Shown here: positions 57,945 to 64,000 of the stretch, piece by piece
How the letters are laid out: the number at the start of each line of letters is the position of its first letter
Numbering within the stretch: the stretch's first letter is position 1
NCBI GenBank assembly: GCA_947685225.1
Contig: CANTUV010000035.1
Span: 3,603,501 to 3,667,500 of the forward strand
DNA length: 64,000 nt
Direction of reading: 5' to 3'
Origin: Garcia nutans
Taxonomy: Eukaryota > Streptophyta > Magnoliopsida > Malpighiales > Euphorbiaceae
Position numbers and translations under genes: made by a program
Notes under the pieces: generated by a model
What the model was told of the DNA's origin: nothing
The model's database searches: none
What the model saw: the letters and a program-made list of their open reading frames with translations, nothing else

Positions 57945-58858
57945 TTTTGCCCGCGGCGGTGCTCCGGGCCAGCCAACTCAACCCGAATGAGAAAATGTTA
58001 GAATTACCCTGTACGTAATTGCCTCATGCCCATCACTGATCTTTTCATCACATAAAATGATTGGGCAGCCAAAGATCAAAAGCATAATTTCATTTTTTTT
58101 TAAATACAATAAATTAAAAATTATTCTTTTAAATAACCTTATGTGAAATAAACTTTAAAGAGAATTATTCAGGAAAACTCAACGTATATTTAAATATGAA
58201 AACTAGGAGGGAAAGATTTGAATTTCAGTTCAATGTCCAAAAATCATATATACACTTGTTGTAGTGCTTGCTAACCTATTTTAGTATTTCAAAAAGAAAA
58301 AATCTAAAATCAAATCTACTATAAAATTAAATATGTAAGTTATAATTAAATCATATTTAAATGTGCTATGACAAGTTATATATTATTTAAGTTTCAAATT
58401 TTATGAAATAGAAAAGGAACTATATATTAAGAGAGTGTATGTGTAAGGGTATGCTTCACTGAAATTTTAGAAAAAATCATAAATACCGGCCATTTTACTA
58501 TTAAGAGAGTGGGGACGCAGCCAAAATAATTTTCGGCTCATAAAACAGCATAAGATTAAGAACCCGCCTATTTTTGTAACTTAGCAAAAGTAAAACAAGT
58601 GCAGATTTTCAAAGCTGTTCCCACTGTTTTTACTTTTCAGACATGGACAGAGCTAAGGCAACGTCGTTAGCCTATTGAACCTGAATACTATGCATTTTAT
58701 GTTGTTTTTATGCTTCTCAGATACATTATCCACTAAAGAGCCAAAAATTGGAAAAATAATGGCTTGTCGGTCAATGTCCATGACTTGTTCCAGCTAGTAA
58801 AAGTGTGAATATGATATGATATAATTCCTTCAAAATTTTCTTCTTTTGATTGTCTTAT
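57945..58858. other. Displaced ERF upstream promoter, then AT-rich spacer
   Basis: The first 100 bases (ttttgcccgcggcggtgctccgg onward) are unusually GC-rich for this window and continue the promoter of the ERF gene that was interrupted by the TR-GAG element. The remainder is AT-rich, with no gene recognised. Confidence 0.5.
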
Positions 58859-61835
58859 TCAAAGATCCCATCCCACAGTGAGAAAACTAAAACCAGGAGC
58901 CTTTCTTAATCGTCTTTCTTCGATACTAGACCTCACTCTATTGGCATCAATCCACCGTCCTGCTCCTGCGTATATATTGGATAGTATCACATATGATCCT
59001 GAATTTTCTGGGTCCAATTCAAAGATCATTTTACTGATTTTCTCCCCACGTTCAACATTTCCATGGATTTTACAAGCACCCAATAGCGATTCAAGTAGGC
59101 TAATTGAAGGTTTACATGGTAGCTTTTTAACAATGCTGTAAGCCTCCTTCAAGTCACCTGTTCTCCCAAGTAGGTCCACTATGCTGGCATAGTGCTCAAT
59201 CTTTGATGATATCCCCTGTTTTATCATTGAAGACAAGACCATCCAAGCTTGCTCAACTAAACCAGCATGGCTGCAAGCTGATAAAATACTCAAAAAAGTT
59301 ATGTCGCCAGGTCTTACCTCTGATAATTGCATCTGTGAGAATAGTTCAAGGACAGTTTCACCATTCCCGTGCATACCATATGCATTAACCATCACACTCC
59401 AAGTGACAGCATCCTTTTCAAAGCAAGCTCTCAAATATCTTTCTAGCAGCTAAAATATTTTCCACATCTTGCATATAAATCTATAAGGGCATTGTTGATG
59501 ATCACATCTTTTTCAAATCCTTTATGTACCACATAGGCCATTCCAGAATCAGCAAGTTTTAGGCTATTGAGCTGAGCATATGCAGAAATTAAACTTAGAA
59601 TTGTTATACTGTCCGGTCATAAGCCCATTCGAAGCAAATCACAGAATAGGGCAACTGCTTTTTCAGCATTCTTTGTTTGGATATGCACAGAAAGAATGGC
59701 ATTCCACAAAGATATATCTCTCTTTTCACTCATTTTAAATAGTAAATGACAAAAGTTAAGGTTTGCAAATCTAGCATACATGAACATCAGAGACGTAAGA
59801 AGGGGAATTTCTTGTAAAATTCCTGCTCTGATTGCAAAAGCATAAATAGACTTACAATGCATTTGGCTGCAACATATAGGCAATAAATTTAACAAAGTTA
59901 CAGAATTGGGCCTCTGATCCTCCTTTATCATTCGTTTAATACTGATAAAAGCCTCATTATGGAGGTCATAAAATCGATAGCTGCCAATCAGAGTATTCCA
60001 AGACACTATACACCTTTTGGGCATAACTTCAAAAGGCAATCTCCCTGCATCTAAATCTCCACATTTACAATACATGCTAATAAGTGCATTGGCTAAGGAA
60101 ATGTCAGAGGCAAACCCATGTTTTATAGCATAACCATGAAGAGTCATCCCTTGACCCAAATTTTCACTGCCGCAGTACATAGGTAGAATGCTTATCAGGG
60201 TGACCAAATCCAATGCCAAGCCCTCTCTCTGCAGTTGATGAAGAAGCTCAACCGCCTTTTCCACTTCTCCACTACGTACACATCTAGATATCAAAGTGTT
60301 CCAGGAAACATTATCTCGGGTATCCATTGTTTGAAACAACTTAAATGAAGAGGCACAATGGCCACAATCAGAATAAAAAATCAGGAGTGCATTTGACACA
60401 TTAAGGTTTGAGTTGATTCCGTTTCTAATGCTAAATGCGTGGGCAGACTTGCCAAGCAAAACCACCTCCAATTTGGAGCATGCATAAAGGACACTAATAA
60501 TAGACACCATATCTGGAACGAATCCCCACAATTGCATTTCCCAAAATGCCGCCAAACTTGCATCCCACAATCCATTGTGCACATATCCAGATAAGAAGTT
60601 TCTCTTAGGCATCCCATCAAAAAGAAATATGGCTTTATTGGCATCTCCAAGGTTGGCATACATGGACACAAGTGCAGTCAACACAGAAGTGTGATTTTCT
60701 GAGCCATGTTTTATAACAGAACCATGAAAGGTTTCACCAAACCAGATACTGCCAACTATCTCACATGAAGGAATAATCGACACAAAAGTGACTGAATTAG
60801 GCTGCACACCAGCATGGTGCATTTCTTGAAATATATCAAATGCTTCAAAAGGCATCGAGTTTATCATGTAAGCTGAAATCATAGCATTCCAAACAGCTAC
60901 TTTCTTTTCCAGTACAAGGTCAAACAATTTTCTAGCAGCAGACAAATGCATCTCATTAGCATACATTGAAATTAAAGCAGGCACTAGAAAATCATTCGCA
61001 AGATACTCAGACTTGACAGCAAAACCATGGAAAAATCTTCCAAGATCCATACATCCTGAACGGGTACATATTGGAATTACACTAGCCAGAGTAACAAAAT
61101 TAGGCTTTAAACCCACCGAAAAGATATGCTTCAAAACCTCAAAAGCTACCTGATCACTCCCATGAAAAGAATAACCAGCAAGTAAAGCATTCCAAGAAAC
61201 CAAGTCTGGTTGCTGAATTCTATCGATCAGTGCACGTGCAGTTCCCAGACAGCCATTTTTTGCATAAAGATCAATCAAAGCAGTCTCGATAACAACATTT
61301 TGTTCATACCCAGTTCTCAAAACAAAACAATGAATCTCTTTTCCCAAACCAAAAGCGCCAAGAACCGAACAAGCCTTGATCACAAAAGGAAACGTAAAAT
61401 CATCAGATGGGCAATTCAAATTCCGACAATATAAATACAAAGACAAGACATTTTCATGTAACCCATAATTACTAAAACCCCTAATCACCAAATTTTGCAG
61501 AGACACGCCAGGATTTCTGATAGTATTGAAGGTAGCGAGAGCTATATCGAAAGCTCCCAAATGAAAACAAGCCTTTAAAAGCTTTCGTAGCAAATCACTA
61601 TGTTGAATGAGACCACAGAATGAGAAGGGACTTAAGAGATTTGAGGTAATTGGAGGTTCTGCAAAAGGGTAACAAATCGAAGAAATGAATGGTTTTCAAT
61701 TTGAATGAATGGTGCTGGTTTGTGTGTGGAAGATGGTAGAATAGTGCAAAATCGACAAATGACCGACGAGCGATTTAGGAGGGAGTAACGAGAGAGGAAA
61801 CGCCATGAATGATCAAAAGGTATATGAAAAACCAT
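58859..61835 (-). pseudogene. PLS/E-class pentatricopeptide repeat gene, multiply frameshifted
   Basis: The main frame (61593-59617) gives about 660 residues of PPR repeats (for example GLHENVLSLYLYCRN, VVIETALIDLYAKNG, LVSWNALLAGYSFHG, VAVWNAMISAYMIN, CIVSWNTLIGSYRF). A TGA at 59619-59617 follows LLRMGL. The frame resumes as PDSITILSLISAYAQLNSLK up to ALIDLYARCG, then has a one-base insertion in an A-run (59458-59461) and another (59420-59422). It ends in VTWSVMVNAYGMHGNGETVL and an E-type tail to FSFLTVGWDL. An Arg/Ser-rich leader from 61835 (MVFHIPFDHSWRFLSRYS), a likely organelle targeting peptide, is in another frame. One repeat near 60590 lacks about seven residues (KRNFL-SGYVHNG). PPR proteins bind organellar RNA; this copy looks dead. 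Confidence 0.85.
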
Positions 61836-62762
61836 TGCTGGCTCATATTCATAGCTCTGCGTTTCTCACCATTATTGCGGATATTCATTTCTGCGTGTGA
61901 ATTTAGAGTAAACCGAGTGTGAAGTGAAATTAGAGTATTTCTATCATATATATATACATATTTATATTTTTTATCCAAATATTTATACATAGTTTTTAAT
62001 TGTACAATACATAATGATTAATTTACAAGAAATTCACAAATAAGTTCGGCGAAAGAAAAAATAAAGATTTTTCTGCATCATTTAGAATGATGGTAATTAA
62101 AATTCTTGATTCACTATTACATTTTATATTTTTCTCCATTATTTATAGATTTTTTTGATCAATTTTGTTTGGGATGGAAGAAGTTAAAAAATAAGTTGAA
62201 TGAAAGAAAGATAAAAATTACTGCATACCGTTGTAATCATTCTACAATCCGTTTGTTGTGTGCTTTTTCTAATACTTTCTATTTTCTAATATTAAGTTAA
62301 AATGCTTAAATAAAAAAATTGTTTCTAAACATTTTTTTATTAGCTAAAAAGAGTGACCCATAATAAATAAATTTACTCCATTCTCAATTCATATATACAC
62401 TTTTTAATTTTAATTTTTATAATAATTAAGAAAAATTAATTATTTTCATTAAAAATATCAATGTATATTTATTTTTTCTATTATACTCTTATTTATATTA
62501 AATAATTTATTATTATAAATATATATATATATATATTTCTCTCATGGTAACAAAGACAATAAAAAGAAATAAATAGGTTAAACATAAATAATATACAGTT
62601 TATATCGAGTACTGAAAACTAATAACAAACATAAATCATCTTAAACCACAATAAATTTAAACAAAAATATATGTTTTATTTCCACAAATATACTACAGCT
62701 GCAGCATAGGCCTGAGCCAACCCTCGCACAGGATGGGGCTGAGCAGAAATTCATTCAAATTT
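61836..62762. other. Intergenic region between PPR pseudogene and centrin
   Basis: AT-rich with a (TA)n run near 62518-62536. The segment 62640-62762 is the 3' UTR of the centrin gene. No other gene recognised. Confidence 0.45.
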
Positions 62763-64000
62763 CTAGTATCCATAAGCTGTCCTCTTCATCATCCTGATGA
62801 ACTCCTCCACGCTTACTTCTCCATCATCTGTACATTTCATAAATCATCACATCCCTGATGGTATCTCTAAACTTAAAAAATTTAAATGGGAAAAAGAGTT
62901 GCTTGTAAAAGCAATAATCAGACAACTAAAAGATAAGTGAATTTTTGTTATTGTTATTACGATGTGTTGCTTTCTGGCTCTGGCCGTCACTATCAACCAG
63001 CAGTATCACAAACCTTGATGATGCAATAATCAAGAAACAAGGTGCGTTCATAGTTATAAAAACAGGATGCGCATTCCATCATTTCAACAACTAGGTTCAG
63101 AAGTTGACTTCCAAAATGAAAATTTCAGTGATTAAACAACTTGAGCAGTGTTAACAGATACTATGAAGAAGAAATAAGACAAGGAATAATTTACTCTTCT
63201 TATTCTCTCAACTCAACCTCAATCCTTGGAGTTGGGCGGTTGGCTATATGGGTTTTCTGTTTCCATTTAGAACAACTATGAGCTACATATTCGAAGAGCT
63301 GTAGGGCAAAAGATTATTTTGAAACTCGTTTTTCTAAGTTAATTTAGGCTTACTCCTATCTCTACTAACTATATCTCCCCATTCTCCTCATTCTTTATAC
63401 TAACAGATTCTGTTATCAGAAAATTTGTAATAAAAGACTCCAGACAAGGCTTAATATTTGGGGAACTAGAAACATAATTTCAGAAAACAGAGAGCATTCT
63501 ATTTCATGGGGAAGTATTTTTTGACAAGAATTTAATAGAGGCATGCAATTGAGAAAAGGAATGATACCAACTACAGAAAAAGTGAAATAGTCCTAAAATT
63601 CACAAGATAACGAATTAAGAAGATATTTTAACCCAAAAACAATGAATACATAAGAAGATATTTTAACCAAAACTGCATGAATTAAGAAAACATTTTAACC
63701 TAAACACAATCAATAGTTCAGAAAAATGCATTGAAAATATAAGCAGGCGTTTAACTTACGATCTCGGTCAGCTTCCTCAACCATCTCCCGAATCTCTCTG
63801 TCAGTGAAGCTCTCTCCCAGCTCCTTAGCTATTCTCTTAATGTCATCTACAGATATCTTGCCCTAAATCAAGTGAATAAAAATAGTGAATCATCAACAAA
63901 AAAAAATAATGGAAAAATTAACAAACCCTCACATTGTTATCTTGGTCAATGATGCGAAAAGCTTTCATAAGCTCCTCCTTAGTGTCCCTTTCTCCAATTT
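62763..64000 (-). CDS. Centrin (caltractin)-like gene, last three exons, partial
   Basis: Exons on the minus strand: 64000-63931 (IGERDTKEELMKAFRIIDQD, then NN), 63862-63760 (GKISVDDIKRIAKELGESFT and DREIREMVEEADRD) and 62827-62763 (DGEVSVEEFIRMMKRTAYGY, stop TAG). Introns are GT-AG (AAT|GTGAGG, ATC|GTAAGT) and phases agree. The two visible EF-hands are the third (DQDNNGKISVDD, ending Asp) and fourth (DRDHDGEVSVEE). The ending RT(A/T)YGY is a centrin signature. Centrins are calcium-binding proteins of microtubule-organising structures, also linked in plants to nucleotide-excision repair and the nuclear-pore TREX-2 complex. The N-terminal EF-hands lie beyond position 64000. No damage is visible. 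Intron between the last two exons is 932 bp. Confidence 0.93.

Noticed and set aside
1..64000. tRNA, rRNA or other structured RNA genes
   Set aside because: Scanned for A/B-box and cloverleaf-like sequence by eye; the only tRNA-like match is the retroelement primer site at 57637-57648.

Overview
The window is nuclear DNA of a flowering plant, almost certainly a eudicot. It is very AT-rich between genes. It has GT-AG introns, plant gene families (calmodulin-like EF-hand, PLAC8, MATE/DTX, AP2/ERF, PPR, BAT2/PRRC2-like, centrin) and plant transposons (hAT, Stowaway-like MITEs, LTR retrotransposons with long leaders). A member of the Malpighiales/Euphorbiaceae is my impression only; nothing in the sequence fixes the species.

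Layout. 1-12.6 kb: gene-bearing flank with a two-EF-hand protein (1579-1875, -), a broken three-exon PLAC8 gene (5326-6405, +), a four-EF-hand calmodulin-like protein (7654-8268, -) and a MATE transporter (10604-12289, -), separated by AT-rich DNA holding fold-back and MITE-type repeats. 12.6-18.3 kb: AT-rich DNA without a recognisable gene. 18.3-22.8 kb: a nearly complete hAT transposon beside a truncated helicase-C-like gene. 23.0-38.7 kb: two related LTR retrotransposons in opposite orientation. The first is a 2.8 kb deletion derivative. The second is 11.5 kb, carries a decayed antisense gene (aORF type), and was split by a solo-LTR-like insertion that was itself split by another. 39.3-40.7 kb: a 1.44 kb near-perfectly folding inverted repeat. 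41.3-51.7 kb: the main gene, a seven-coding-exon gene for a 2439-residue BAT2/PRRC2-like protein. 53.7-54.6 kb: a MITE-like repeat split by a 5'-truncated LINE with target duplication. 55.5-57.9 kb: an ERF109-like transcription factor whose promoter was split by a 1.6 kb gag-only LTR element (TR-GAG) landing 27 bp upstream of the TATA box. 58.9-61.8 kb: a PPR pseudogene. 62.8-64.0 kb: 3' half of a centrin gene running off the window.

Genes that look intact: the small EF-hand protein, the calmodulin-like protein, the MATE transporter, the BAT2-like protein, the ERF, and the visible part of centrin. Genes that look broken: PLAC8 (frameshifts), the helicase-like gene (frameshift and missing last exon), PPR (several frameshifts/stops). 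There is no operon-like organisation; the genes are independent transcription units. Three of the six intact genes encode EF-hand calcium sensors.

The best leads are the TR-GAG insertion in the ERF promoter, the three-level nested retroelement with an antisense gene, and the long fold-back elements that could feed small-RNA pathways. All coordinates and alignments were done by eye.
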